From: an uncultured Alphaproteobacteria bacterium
GTDB taxonomy: Bacteria > Pseudomonadota > Alphaproteobacteria > Caulobacterales > Aquidulcibacteraceae
Assembly: GCA_902826245.1 (NCBI GenBank)
Contig: CADEEA010000004.1
Span: 30,728 to 94,727, forward strand
Length of the DNA stretch: 64,000 nt
Direction of reading: 5' to 3'
Each line of letters opens with the position of its first letter. Positions within the stretch are counted from its first letter, which is position 1. Below the pieces are notes generated by a model. That model saw only the letters and a program-made list of their open reading frames with translations, made no database searches and had not been told where the DNA came from. Position numbers and translations under genes: made by a program. Shown here piece by piece: positions 16,369 through 24,476 of this stretch.

Positions 16369-16720
16369 GGTCTTGTGCCCTTTGCCTTCGCTTCACCGAT
16401 TTGACGATCCCGGAGGCTCAAACGCCTGCGTTCCCGCCGCCTAAACTCAATCATGGGGTGAACAGCCGGCGCCCGCAGCGCCTTCAATTCCTCCCACCGG
16501 ATGCCGCCTCGTCACGCCTTGGGAGCCGCTTTTGCGGTCTTGTCCCGGGCGGCGGCTCCCGCCCGCTCCTAAATTTTCGGAAAAGGTGATCTTGTCAACG
16601 CCTCCCTAGCAGTGGAGCCGCAATAAAGGCGCCTGCCGCGTGGTATTTTCGATCAAATGCCTGCAAGACCAGAAAGGGGCAACCAAATCTTTCGTGATCG
16701 CATAGGTCGGGAGGCAGGGC
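16369..16720. other. 352-bp divergent intergenic region between exbB and bolA
   Basis: No convincing gene is present; the frames open here are short and have no ribosome-binding sites. It must contain the promoters of both the exb/ton operon (minus) and bolA (plus). I could not identify a clear -35/-10 pair for either. A 9-bp perfect inverted repeat lies in the middle (separate entry). A GGGAGG Shine-Dalgarno seven bases before the bolA ATG closes the region. Confidence 0.6.
16521..16560. promoter_or_regulatory. Hairpin in the exbB-bolA gap
   Basis: GGGAGCCGC (16521-16529) is matched perfectly by GCGGCTCCC (16552-16560) with a 22-base loop that is itself GC-rich. There is no long T run directly after it on either strand, although TAAATTTT follows within a dozen bases on the plus strand. 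It could be a weak terminator, a leader structure of the exb transcript, or a protein site. Confidence 0.35.
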
Positions 16721-16960
16721 ATGGCGATGACGGTTGGCGAATTGGAGGCCATGCTCAGGTCGGCTTTCCAGGACGCGGAAATCCAAATCGAGGACCTGGC
16801 CGGCGACGGAGACCATTATCGGGCGCTGATTCGCACCGACGCGTTCAGGGGTAAGAGCCGAGTCGCGCAGCACCAGATGGTCTACGCCGCCCTGCAGGGA
16901 CGCATGGGGTCGGACCTTCACGCCCTTGCGCTGGTAACCGGACCAAAAACAAGCGCTTGA
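16721..16960 (+). CDS. bolA: BolA family protein
   Basis: A 79-residue BolA-like protein. It has the alpha-beta-beta-alpha-alpha-beta layout with VGELEAMLRSAFQDAEIQIED, then H-x-x-A-x-h-x-T-D-A-F-x-G-K-S-R. The closing part is VAQHQMVYAALQGRMGSDLHALALVT, where the family HAL motif appears. BolA proteins bind [2Fe-2S] clusters together with monothiol glutaredoxins through this His and the loop. The partner glutaredoxin gene starts 45 bases downstream, which strongly supports that role. A GGGAGG ribosome site is placed well for the ATG. Confidence 0.93.
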   Translation: MAMTVGELEAMLRSAFQDAEIQIEDLAGDGDHYRALIRTDAFRGKSRVAQHQMVYAALQGRMGSDLHALALVTGPKTSA

Positions 16961-17004
16961 ACCTGCGCGACGCTGTCCCTACCTCCGGCTTCAGGAGATT
17001 CCCC

Positions 17005-17337
17005 ATGACCGGCGATGTGATCGACGCCATCCGCAGCACCGTGCAGGACAATGACGTTGTCCTCTACATGAAGGGTACCGCAGAGCAGCCTCGCTGCGGT
17101 TTCTCCAACCAGGTGGTGCGCATACTCGACCATCTCGGAATTGAGTATCTGGATGTCGATGTGCTTGCAGACGACTCGATCCGCCAAGGCGTTAAGGACT
17201 TCGCCAATTGGCCCACGGTTCCGCAATTATACGTGAAAGGCGAGTTCGTCGGCGGCTGCGATATTGTGCGCGAGATGTTCCAGACCGGCGAACTGAAAGC
17301 GCTGCTCGAAGAAAAAGGCGTGGCGCCAGCCTCCTGA
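17005..17337 (+). CDS. grxD: Monothiol glutaredoxin Grx4/GrxD type
   Basis: A 110-residue monothiol glutaredoxin with the CGFS active site (Cys31), followed by the thioredoxin-fold cis-Pro region TVPQLYVKGEFVGGCDIV. These proteins carry and transfer [2Fe-2S] clusters, as homodimers or with BolA, using glutathione as ligand. The ATG has AGGAG seven bases upstream. A TTG overlapping the bolA stop would give an odd 16-residue extension and was rejected. Co-transcribed with bolA. Confidence 0.95.
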   Translation: MTGDVIDAIRSTVQDNDVVLYMKGTAEQPRCGFSNQVVRILDHLGIEYLDVDVLADDSIRQGVKDFANWPTVPQLYVKGEFVGGCDIVREMFQTGELKALLEEKGVAPAS

Positions 17338-17409
17338 TCGCGCGCCAAGCCGCCCCGCGGCGCCATTCCGGGTTTCGCGTAGATACGCCGCACCCTACAT
17401 CTCGCGTCC

Positions 17410-18048
17410 ATGGATTCTAACCGCCCTTTCAATTTTCTGGCGTGGCTACGCAATTCTTTCCTGGCTGGGGTCGCGCTGGTTTTGCCGTTCCTGGTGACCG
17501 GCTGGCTGATCTGGCTGGTCGTCAGTTTCATCGACAACAACGTCACCCCTGTTTTACCCGCGGGGCTACAACCGTTCGTGGAACGCATTCCAGGCGCCGG
17601 CGTGATTATCGGCTTGGCGACCTTGACCTTAGTCGGCGCCTTGGCCGGGAACCTGTTCGGGCGCTGGATCGTCAATGCGGCCGATCAATTCATCGGCAGC
17701 CTGCCTGTTGCACGCACCATCTATGGCGGCGCGAAACAAGTGTTCAAGCAGGTCGCCGCGCCTGAGCGGACATCGTTTAAAGAGGCTGTTCTTGTTGAAT
17801 TTCCAAAGCCCGGCTCCTGGGCGATCGGCTTCGTCACCAATGACGACACCACCGACATCGTACACGATGTCGGTGAAAATCTGGTCGCGGTGTATGTTCC
17901 CCACACGCCGATCCCGACCTCTGGTTTCCTGCTTTACGTACGCCGCGCAGAGTTGAAACCCCTGAGCATCGCGCCCGAGCAAGCGCTCAAGCGCGTCATC
18001 TCACTCGGGCTCATTAGCGACGAGGAAAAAGCCGCTACACCACCGTGA
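17410..18048 (+). CDS. DUF502 family membrane protein
   Basis: A 212-residue protein with two strong membrane helices (about 10-43 and 62-82) and a C-terminal soluble domain. Family features: FLAGVALVLPFLVTGWLIW near the start, IPGAGVIIGLATLTLVGALAGN, then SLPVARTIYGGAKQVFKQV and VYVPHTPIPTSGFLLYVRR. DUF502 proteins are widespread in bacteria and plants (LIKE-COV); their molecular function in bacteria is not established. The stop overlaps the convergent ppk2 by 14 bases. Confidence 0.9.
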   Translation: MDSNRPFNFLAWLRNSFLAGVALVLPFLVTGWLIWLVVSFIDNNVTPVLPAGLQPFVERIPGAGVIIGLATLTLVGALAGNLFGRWIVNAADQFIGSLPVARTIYGGAKQVFKQVAAPERTSFKEAVLVEFPKPGSWAIGFVTNDDTTDIVHDVGENLVAVYVPHTPIPTSGFLLYVRRAELKPLSIAPEQALKRVISLGLISDEEKAATPP

Positions 18049-18850
18049 AATCGGATGGGGACCAGTCCGGTCTCGGATAAGCCGGCGCCATCTCCTGAAG
18101 CTTTGCGCGCACGGTCGCTGCGATGATGGCGTTGCGCCGCCATTTTTTGTCGCCAGGAATGACTCGCCAGGGCGCGTGCGGCGTAGAGCAGCGCGTGAGC
18201 ATCAGGTCGTAGGCTCTCTCGTACTCATCCCACAATGCCCGATCGTCGAGGTCGCCTGGATTGAATTTCCAGTTTTTCTCCGGATCGTCGAGCCGCTCCT
18301 GCAGCCGGCGGCGCTGCTCGTCCTTGGAGATGTGCAACATGAATTTGAGGATGGCGACGCCATTCTCGGAAAGATGTTTCTCGAATTCGTTGATCTGCTC
18401 GTAACGCTGCTCGATCGCATCCTGAGGCGCCAATTTGCGCACCTTTACAACGAGCACGTCCTCGTAGTGCGACCGATTGAAGACCCCGATCATGCCTCGC
18501 TTCGGAACCGCAGCATGCACCCGCCAAAGATAATCGTGCGCCAATTCCTCTTCGCTTGGGCGCCCGAACGCCGTCACCTGTACGCCGAGCGGGCCGCATT
18601 GGTTGAATACGCCGCGCAAGGCGCCGTCCTTACCGGATGTGTCGATGCCCTGCAGCACGACCAGAAGCGCGCGCTTACGCTCAGCCCAGAGTTTGTCCTG
18701 GAGCTTGTCGATGGCCTTTGCATCGTCCGCCGCGGACGCCTCGGCCTCCTCGCGCTTGGCAAACAGGTGCTCGCCAACCGGATCGCGGCTCGCAAGCAGC
18801 GCCTCCGATCCCGGGCGAACCAGAATTGCGGCATCGCGGGCGTCGTTCAT
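18035..18850 (-). CDS. ppk2: Polyphosphate kinase 2 family protein
   Basis: PPK2 enzymes phosphorylate nucleotides using polyphosphate. In this 271-residue protein the Walker A loop is GIDTSGKDG (68-76) and the Walker B/lid region is GVFNRSHYEDVLVV (122-135). A later basic stretch, DEQRRRLQERLDDPEKNWKF, fits the polyphosphate-binding lid. The one-domain length and the HYEDVLVV form point to a class I/III single-domain PPK2; the acceptor (AMP, ADP or GDP) cannot be fixed. The ATG at 18850 gives a standard N-terminus; the frame extends 25 codons further without support. Confidence 0.92.
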   Translation of the reverse strand: MNDARDAAILVRPGSEALLASRDPVGEHLFAKREEAEASAADDAKAIDKLQDKLWAERKRALLVVLQGIDTSGKDGALRGVFNQCGPLGVQVTAFGRPSEEELAHDYLWRVHAAVPKRGMIGVFNRSHYEDVLVVKVRKLAPQDAIEQRYEQINEFEKHLSENGVAILKFMLHISKDEQRRRLQERLDDPEKNWKFNPGDLDDRALWDEYERAYDLMLTRCSTPHAPWRVIPGDKKWRRNAIIAATVRAKLQEMAPAYPRPDWSPSDFTVV

Positions 18851-18938
18851 GGCTTCTCCAGCAGCGTTCCGGAAAGTGCGGCGCCCCTTCGTTGAACGCA
18901 AGAGTGACGCGCGTGTCGGGGTCAACTAGCCTGTTTCC

Positions 18939-19376
18939 ATGAGCGGAATCATAGAAATCTGGACCGACGGCGCCTGCAGCGGCAACCCAGGCCCTGGCGG
19001 CTGGGGCGCCGTGCTGCGCGCGGGCGCGCACGAGAAGGAAATTTCGGGCGGCGAAGCCGCCACCACCAACAATCGCATGGAGCTGATGGCGGCGATCGAA
19101 GCGCTCAATGCGCTGAAGAAGCCAAGCACGGTTACGCTGCACACAGATTCCAAATATGTGATGGACGGCGTCACCAAATGGATCCACGGCTGGAAAAAGA
19201 ACGGCTGGAAGACCGCCGACAAAAAGCCGGTCAAGAACGACGACCTTTGGCGACGCCTGGACGAGGCCAACGCCCGCCATAGAGTCACCTGGAAATGGGT
19301 CAAGGGCCACTCCGACGACGTCATGAACAACCGCGCAGACGAACTCGCGCGCGGGGCGATCAAGAATTTACGCTGA
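18939..19376 (+). CDS. rnhA: Ribonuclease HI
   Basis: Degrades the RNA strand of RNA-DNA hybrids (R-loops, primers). At 145 residues the protein aligns without gaps to the E. coli numbering of the active site: Asp10 (IWTDGAC), Glu48 ([12 protein letters not shown]), Asp70 (HTDSKYV), His124 (KGHSDD) and Asp134 (NRADELA). The basic handle region ([16 protein letters not shown]) is present. It is transcribed divergently from ppk2 with about 90 bases between the chosen starts. Confidence 0.97.
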   Translation: MSGIIEIWTDGACSGNPGPGGWGAVLRAGAHEKEISGGEAATTNNRMELMAAIEALNALKKPSTVTLHTDSKYVMDGVTKWIHGWKKNGWKTADKKPVKNDDLWRRLDEANARHRVTWKWVKGHSDDVMNNRADELARGAIKNLR

Positions 19377-19432
19377 CCCCCGTCGCCCCCCCAGGGAATC
19401 GTCGCGCACCGGAGAAGCTTGACTTTCATTCA

Positions 19433-19467
19433 GTTCAATATAGAACCATTGTCGTTCGCTATTGAAC
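19433..19467. promoter_or_regulatory. Tandem operators upstream of the nitroreductase-marR operon
   Basis: Two 14-bp imperfect palindromes share the form GTTC-N6-GAAC: GTTCAATATAGAAC (19433-19446) and GTTCGCTATTGAAC (19454-19467). Their centres are 21 bp apart, two helical turns, so two dimers would bind the same face. Both continue with the same bases (CCAT), and the second runs into a CCATATGG palindrome. They lie 17-51 bases before the ATG and overlap any promoter using the nearby TTGACT (19419-19424). The co-transcribed MarR protein is the obvious candidate ligand. Confidence 0.6.
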
Positions 19468-19483
19468 CATATGGAACGCCCTC

Positions 19484-20620
19484 ATGCCCTCCCGCCGCCA
19501 CGTACTTGCCCTACTCGCAGCAACCCCATTCGCTACGTCCTGCGGGGAAGGCCTCCCCGATTACGCCGCCGCGTGGCGCTCGCCCGGCGCGGGCGAGGCC
19601 GACGCCCGCCGTTTCGCGCTCGCGCATGCGATCCTTGCGCCCAATCCGCACAATACTCAGCCTTGGCTGGTGGAATTGCGCGGCGAGGACGAAATGCTGC
19701 TCTATTGCGACCTTGAGCGGCGCCTGCCGTTCACCGATCCGCTGGATCGGCAGATCACTATGGGCTGCGGCGCGTTTCTTGAACTCTACCGCATGGCCGC
19801 CGCCGAGAAAGGCCAACTCGCTGAGATCACGCCGTTTCCCGAAGGCGCGCCGGCAGGCCCTCTCGATGTGCGCCCCATCGCGCTGGTGCGCTTCAACCCG
19901 GTCGCCAACGCCGCTCCCGATCCGCTGTTCACGCAGATCGCATCACGGCGCACCAACCGCAATGAATATGACCCGGCGCGCGCGCCAAGCGCGGCGCACC
20001 GCACCGAGATAGCCACGGCCTCGGCATTTCCCGGCGCGGTCCACTCCATCGGCGCCGCCTCCGATGACGAACAGGTCGCCGCCATCCGCAATCTCGTCTG
20101 GCGCGCATTCGACCGCGAGATGCGCACCCGCGGCGCGCAAGAGGAGACCTACAAATGGCTGCGCTTCGGCAGGAACGAGCGCGCACGCCATCGCGATGGC
20201 CTCTACATCGATGTGCCCGTTCCCGGCCTGTTGCGCGCCATCGGCATGCTGGGTGAGGACGATATCGTCAACCCTGACTCAAACGCCAACAAGCAGGCCG
20301 CGCGCGACTGGAAGCGCAAGGTCGACAGCGCGCCCGCTTTCATGTGGCTCGCGACGCCCGACGATGCGCCAACCACACGCCTCCTCGCCGGCATGGCCTA
20401 TGCACGCATGAACCTAGCCGCGACAGCCGCAGGGCTGGCGATGCATCCTTGGAGCCAAGCGCTACAGGAATACGCGGAGATGGCCGATCTTAACGCGGAA
20501 GCGAAAACACTGCTCGGCGTCGACTCAGAGCAGACAGTGCAGATGTTGGCGCGAGTGGGCTATGCAGATTCCGTTGAGCCGGCCGCCCGCCGCGAACTTG
20601 GAGCATTCCTCAAGCCATGA
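19484..20620 (+). CDS. Acg-type nitroreductase family protein with lipoprotein/Tat-like signal
   Basis: A 378-residue flavoprotein of the nitroreductase superfamily. The FMN-site segment HAILAPNPHNTQPWLVEL (about 47-64) and TQIASRRTNRNEYDPAR (about 146-162) match Acg-like proteins. The N-terminus SRRHVLALLAATPFATSC has a twin arginine and a possible lipobox ATSC, suggesting export and perhaps lipidation. No substrate can be assigned; Acg-type proteins are thought to bind FMN without typical nitroreductase activity. ATGA overlap with marR downstream. Two operator-like palindromes precede it, so its expression is probably repressed until a ligand arrives. Confidence 0.85.
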   Translation: MPSRRHVLALLAATPFATSCGEGLPDYAAAWRSPGAGEADARRFALAHAILAPNPHNTQPWLVELRGEDEMLLYCDLERRLPFTDPLDRQITMGCGAFLELYRMAAAEKGQLAEITPFPEGAPAGPLDVRPIALVRFNPVANAAPDPLFTQIASRRTNRNEYDPARAPSAAHRTEIATASAFPGAVHSIGAASDDEQVAAIRNLVWRAFDREMRTRGAQEETYKWLRFGRNERARHRDGLYIDVPVPGLLRAIGMLGEDDIVNPDSNANKQAARDWKRKVDSAPAFMWLATPDDAPTTRLLAGMAYARMNLAATAAGLAMHPWSQALQEYAEMADLNAEAKTLLGVDSEQTVQMLARVGYADSVEPAARRELGAFLKP

Positions 20621-21069
20621 GCCAAGATGAAGCGCTGGCGATCGCGTTCGACGTCATGACCGAGACTGCCATCATCGGCCGCTTGGCCGACACTGCCCTG
20701 GGGCAAACACTGCCCGGCGGCTTGTCCGTCGCCGGTTTCGGCGTGTTGAACCATTTTGTGCGCCTGAATCTGACAGGCGAGAGCCCAAGCAAGTTGGCGC
20801 GCGCATTCCAGGTGGCCAAAGGCGCCATGACCTACACGTTGCAGCAATTGGAGGCGCAGGAATACGTTCGCATCCTCCCAGATCCCAGCGATGCGCGCGG
20901 CAAGGTCGTGCGCATCACTCCCAAGGGGCGCAGAGCTAGAGACGCGGGGATCACTTCCGTCAGGCCTGGGATGGAGAAACTCATCGAGGCGCTCGGCGCG
21001 GATGAGTTCAAGCGGGCCAGGCCGTTCCTGGCGCGACTGCGCGTCATTCTCGACGCCGCGCGGAGCTGA
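20617..21069 (+). CDS. MarR family transcriptional regulator
   Basis: A 150-residue winged-helix protein. The HTH region is SPSKLARAFQVAKGAMTYTLQQLEAQEYV and the wing is LPDPSDARGKVVRITPKGRR, the classic D-x-R-x-x-x-V-x-L-T pattern of MarR. It lacks extra Cys pairs, so ligand binding rather than thiol switching is more likely. It is translationally coupled (ATGA) to the nitroreductase gene and probably represses the operon through the paired GTTC-N6-GAAC sites ahead of it. The flavoprotein gene follows one base after its stop. Confidence 0.92.
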   Translation: MSQDEALAIAFDVMTETAIIGRLADTALGQTLPGGLSVAGFGVLNHFVRLNLTGESPSKLARAFQVAKGAMTYTLQQLEAQEYVRILPDPSDARGKVVRITPKGRRARDAGITSVRPGMEKLIEALGADEFKRARPFLARLRVILDAARS

Positions 21070-21070
21070 A

Positions 21071-22279
21071 ATGCGCCTCCGTGCGGCCCGCTACGATTGC
21101 GTCATCATCGGCGCTGGGGCCGCGGGCCTTTACGCAGCTCTGCACGCGGCCAAACGTGGCCGGCGTGTGCTGGTGCTGGAGCACAACAGCGAAGTTGGCT
21201 TGAAAATCCTGATCTCCGGCGGCGGGCGTTGCAATTTCACCAATCTCCAGTCCGGACCGGAGAACGCAACATCACGCTACCTCTCGGCCAACCCCCATTT
21301 CGCGCGTTCGGCGCTGGCGCGGCACACCCAGCACGATTTCACCGCGCTCCTGAAAACGCACGGCATTCTCTATTATGAAAAGACGCTCGGCCAATTGTTC
21401 TGCGAAGGCCCGCGCTCTTCAGCCAAAATCGTGCGCATGCTGTTGGCCGAGTGCGTAGCGGGCGGGGTTGAGGTTCAGACAGGGTGCACGATCACAGCGG
21501 TGCGCCGAACGGAGCGCTTTCTCATCGAGACCAGCATGGGCGCATTCGACGCCGACACACTCGTGATCGCAACTGGCGGGCTCTCGATCCCCAAACTAGG
21601 CGCGAGCAACTTTGCCTTCGACCTCGCCAAACAATTCGGCGTTCCTGTAATCCAACCCCGGCCGGGCCTCGTTCCTCTCGTTTTCGCGGAGGCCGACCTT
21701 ACGTGGATGCGCGCACTGAGCGGGATATCCGCCGACATCGAGGTGCGCTGCGGCGGGGCCGCCTTCCGCGAAGCTGCGCTGTTCACGCACCGTGGCTTGT
21801 CGGGGCCTGCGGTTCTGCAGATTTCCTCCTATTGGCGCAAAGGCGAGAGCATCGCGATCGACTGGCTGCCCAACGCCGATGACGATGCGCTTGCGCACCG
21901 CAAACGCGCGCGCCCGAAAGCCAATCTCAAGACGGTGCTGGCGGAAGTGCTGCCCGATCGCTTGGCGGGGGCTTTGACGCAACACTCGACAATGCCGCCC
22001 GATGCAATCGTCGGCGACCTCAAGGATTCGACGCTGTCGGATCTTGTTCGCCGCCTGAAATCCTGGCCGCTCTCGCCCATCGACACGGAAGGCTATGCGA
22101 AGGCCGAAGTGACCGTTGGCGGCATCGACACAAAAGCGTTGTCACAGCAGAATATGCAAAGCAGCGCGGTTCCGGGGTTGTTCTTTGTCGGCGAGGCGGT
22201 GGACGTCACGGGTTGGCTGGGCGGGTACAATTTCCAGTGGGCCTGGTCGAGCGGCTGGGTGGCGGCCCAGGCGATCTGA
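21071..22279 (+). CDS. BaiN/HI0933 family FAD-dependent oxidoreductase
   Basis: A 402-residue flavoprotein. The N-terminal Rossmann motif is VIIGAGAAGLYAALHAAKRG with a downstream acidic end (LVLEHN). The family-specific ISGGGRCNFTN (about 48-58) and the C-terminal GLFFVGEAVDVTGWLGGYNFQWAW, in pieces, place it in the HI0933/YhiN/BaiN group. The physiological substrate is generally unknown; gut homologues have been linked to bile acid reduction. The ATG directly follows the marR stop; an in-frame upstream extension merely covers marR. It may belong to the marR-controlled operon. Confidence 0.9.
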   Translation: MRLRAARYDCVIIGAGAAGLYAALHAAKRGRRVLVLEHNSEVGLKILISGGGRCNFTNLQSGPENATSRYLSANPHFARSALARHTQHDFTALLKTHGILYYEKTLGQLFCEGPRSSAKIVRMLLAECVAGGVEVQTGCTITAVRRTERFLIETSMGAFDADTLVIATGGLSIPKLGASNFAFDLAKQFGVPVIQPRPGLVPLVFAEADLTWMRALSGISADIEVRCGGAAFREAALFTHRGLSGPAVLQISSYWRKGESIAIDWLPNADDDALAHRKRARPKANLKTVLAEVLPDRLAGALTQHSTMPPDAIVGDLKDSTLSDLVRRLKSWPLSPIDTEGYAKAEVTVGGIDTKALSQQNMQSSAVPGLFFVGEAVDVTGWLGGYNFQWAWSSGWVAAQAI

Positions 22280-22344
22280 GCGCCATCCGGGTAGCGCTCA
22301 ATCTAGCCCTGCGCTAAGTGAGCAAAAGCCGAAGGGGGATTTGC

Positions 22345-23070
22345 ATGCGCCATGTATTCGCGGTTTCTGTACTGTTGCTGAACGCACACTTGGCTCTCGC
22401 TCAGCCAGCACCCCCAACCGCGCAAACTGCCCCGGCGGCCTCGGCGGCGCACGCTGAAGCCGCGCGATCGATGTCGCACATGTTTTTGATCGAGTCCGAT
22501 GTCGTGGGCGTCAGCATTGGGGCGGCGTTCGACGTCCTAGAGCCGCGTTTGCGGCAGCAAGGGCTATCAGGCCCCGCGTACGAGAATCTCCGGCACGACA
22601 CCCAACGCTCCTTGACCCGCTGGGTGGACGGCTTTCGAGCCCTGATGGAAGAGGAACTCGGCGCGGAAATGGTCGCCATTGCGGAAGACTTTGCGCAACG
22701 TCTGACCACAGTGTTTTCCGAAACGGAGATGACCGAAATCGCCGCATTTCTCGCTCAGCCTCTGGCCCGCAGCGCCTACATCAAGAGCGTGGAACACGGC
22801 GCACGGGCCACGGCCAACGGAGGCGCGGCCAGCGCTCCGCCAACGCTCTCGCCTGAGGAAATTGCGGCGTTTGCCGATTTCGAAACAACTTCCGCCGGAC
22901 AAGCGCTGAGTCGCAACAGCGATCGCACCATGCAAATGTTGAGTCTCGCGCTCGAGGCCGGCACACAGAGACTAATGCCGCGGCTGCAGCAACGCATCCC
23001 GCGCGAAATGTGCGCGGCGATGGGGGATGAGTGTCCTCCGGGCCTGCGCGCGGCGATGGAAACGCAATAG
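22345..23070 (+). CDS. Secreted DUF2059-like protein
   Basis: A 241-residue protein with a Sec signal peptide (RHVFAVSVLLLNAHLALAQP, cleavage near residue 20) and a largely helical mature part. The pattern TLSPEEIAAFADFETTSAGQ resembles DUF2059 (T-x-x-E-l-x-x-l-x-x-F-x-x-s-x-x-G-x-x). Two cysteines near the end (EMCAAMGDECPP) may form a disulfide. The ATG has a GGGGG ribosome site six bases upstream, favouring it over a GTG nine codons earlier. Function unknown. Convergent with der. Confidence 0.7.
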   Translation: MRHVFAVSVLLLNAHLALAQPAPPTAQTAPAASAAHAEAARSMSHMFLIESDVVGVSIGAAFDVLEPRLRQQGLSGPAYENLRHDTQRSLTRWVDGFRALMEEELGAEMVAIAEDFAQRLTTVFSETEMTEIAAFLAQPLARSAYIKSVEHGARATANGGAASAPPTLSPEEIAAFADFETTSAGQALSRNSDRTMQMLSLALEAGTQRLMPRLQQRIPREMCAAMGDECPPGLRAAMETQ

Positions 23071-23083
23071 GCTTGCTCTTGAA

Positions 23084-24463
23084 CTATCGCTCGCCGTCCG
23101 CGAACGGGTTCTTTCCAGCCTTCACCACCAAGCGCAGCGGCGTCGCGTGCAGCTCAAACGCTTCGCGCAGCGCATTCACCAGATAGCGCTTATAGCTTTC
23201 GGGCATTTCCTCAGCGCGCGAACAGAGCAGCACAAAGGTCGGCGGCCGCGTCTTCATTTGCGCCATGTAACGCGGCTTGATGCGCTTGCCGCTCACTGCT
23301 GGGGGGGGATGGCGCTGCACCACCGCGTGCAGCCATTGATTGAGGTCGCTGGTTTTTACCCGCGCGGACCAATCCCGGTGCGCTATCGAGACCGCTTTCA
23401 TGAGCCGGTCGAGCCCGACGCCCGCCTGCGCAGCGATCGTCACCAGGGGCGCGCCGCGGGTTTGCGGTACGCTTTCCCGCGCGACTAGCTTCATTTCTTC
23501 CAGATGCGCGCGCGGATCGGCAACCTGATCCCACTTTGCCAACACATAAACCAGCGAACGACCTTCGCGCTCGACCAGGTCGGCGATCACCAGATCTTGC
23601 TTTTCGAAGGCCTCGTTCGCATCCATCACCAGCAAACACACATCGGCAAAACGAATCGCGTGCAGCGTCTCGCCGACCGATAGCTTCTCCAATTTGGCCT
23701 GCACCTTCGCTCTGCGGCGCATGCCGGCCGTGTCCACGAGGCGGTATTTCTGACCTTGCCAATCCCAATCGACAGCAATGGCGTCGCGCGTGATGCCAGC
23801 TTCCGGGCCCACCAGAAGACGATCTTCGCCAAGCAAGGCGTTGACCAGCGTCGACTTGCCGGCGTTTGGCCTGCCGATCACTGCGACGTTGATCGGGCGC
23901 TTTTCGTCCTCCTCGGGCAGACCGGCATCGAGAGATGCTTCATCGACCTCGACGTCTAAAGATCGCGGTGCGGGCAGAAGCGGCGCGATCAGGGCGTAAA
24001 GCTCGGCCATGCCTTCGCCGTGCTCAGCCGACAACGGGATCGGTTCGCCCATGCCGAGCGCGAACGCTTCGATGATTCCGGTGTCGCCCGCCCTGCCCTC
24101 CGCCTTGTTTGCAACGAGGAACACGGGCTTGTCCGCGCGACGTAGCAAGGCCGCGAACCCTTGATCGGCAGGCGTCACGCCCACGCGCGCGTCGATCATG
24201 AACAAAATGAGGTCGGCCTCAGCGATTGCGGCTTCGGTCTGCGCGCGCATACGCGCTTCGAGCGAAGCGTCCGTGGCATCCTCGAAGCCGGCGGTGTCGA
24301 TCAACGTGAAATCAAGATCGCCGAGGCGACCCTTGGCCTCGCGGCGATCGCGGGTGACGCCCGGGGTGTCATCGACGATGGCGAGCTTCTTACCCGCCAG
24401 TCGATTGAACAGCGTCGATTTGCCTACATTAGGACGCCCGACGATCGCGAGCTTGATCGTCAT
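23084..24463 (-). CDS. der: Ribosome biogenesis GTPase Der (EngA)
   Basis: Essential double GTPase for 50S subunit maturation. The 459-residue protein has G domain 1 with GRPNVGKST (8-16), DTAG and NKAE. G domain 2 has GRPNAGKST, DTAGMRRRAKV and AKWD. A KH-like C-terminal domain contains GKRIKPRYMAQMKTRPPTFV. All nucleotide-binding motifs are intact in both halves. It is followed upstream by bamB and the YfgM-like gene, the conserved der-bamB-yfgM neighbourhood of Proteobacteria. Confidence 0.97.
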   Translation of the reverse strand: MTIKLAIVGRPNVGKSTLFNRLAGKKLAIVDDTPGVTRDRREAKGRLGDLDFTLIDTAGFEDATDASLEARMRAQTEAAIAEADLILFMIDARVGVTPADQGFAALLRRADKPVFLVANKAEGRAGDTGIIEAFALGMGEPIPLSAEHGEGMAELYALIAPLLPAPRSLDVEVDEASLDAGLPEEDEKRPINVAVIGRPNAGKSTLVNALLGEDRLLVGPEAGITRDAIAVDWDWQGQKYRLVDTAGMRRRAKVQAKLEKLSVGETLHAIRFADVCLLVMDANEAFEKQDLVIADLVEREGRSLVYVLAKWDQVADPRAHLEEMKLVARESVPQTRGAPLVTIAAQAGVGLDRLMKAVSIAHRDWSARVKTSDLNQWLHAVVQRHPPPAVSGKRIKPRYMAQMKTRPPTFVLLCSRAEEMPESYKRYLVNALREAFELHATPLRLVVKAGKNPFADGER

Positions 24464-24476
24464 GGCATGCCCTGTC

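Noticed and set aside
19484..19540. ATG at 19471 as an alternative gene start before the nitroreductase
   Set aside because: It lies in a different frame that ends without domain content; the ATG at 19484 starts a proper signal peptide.
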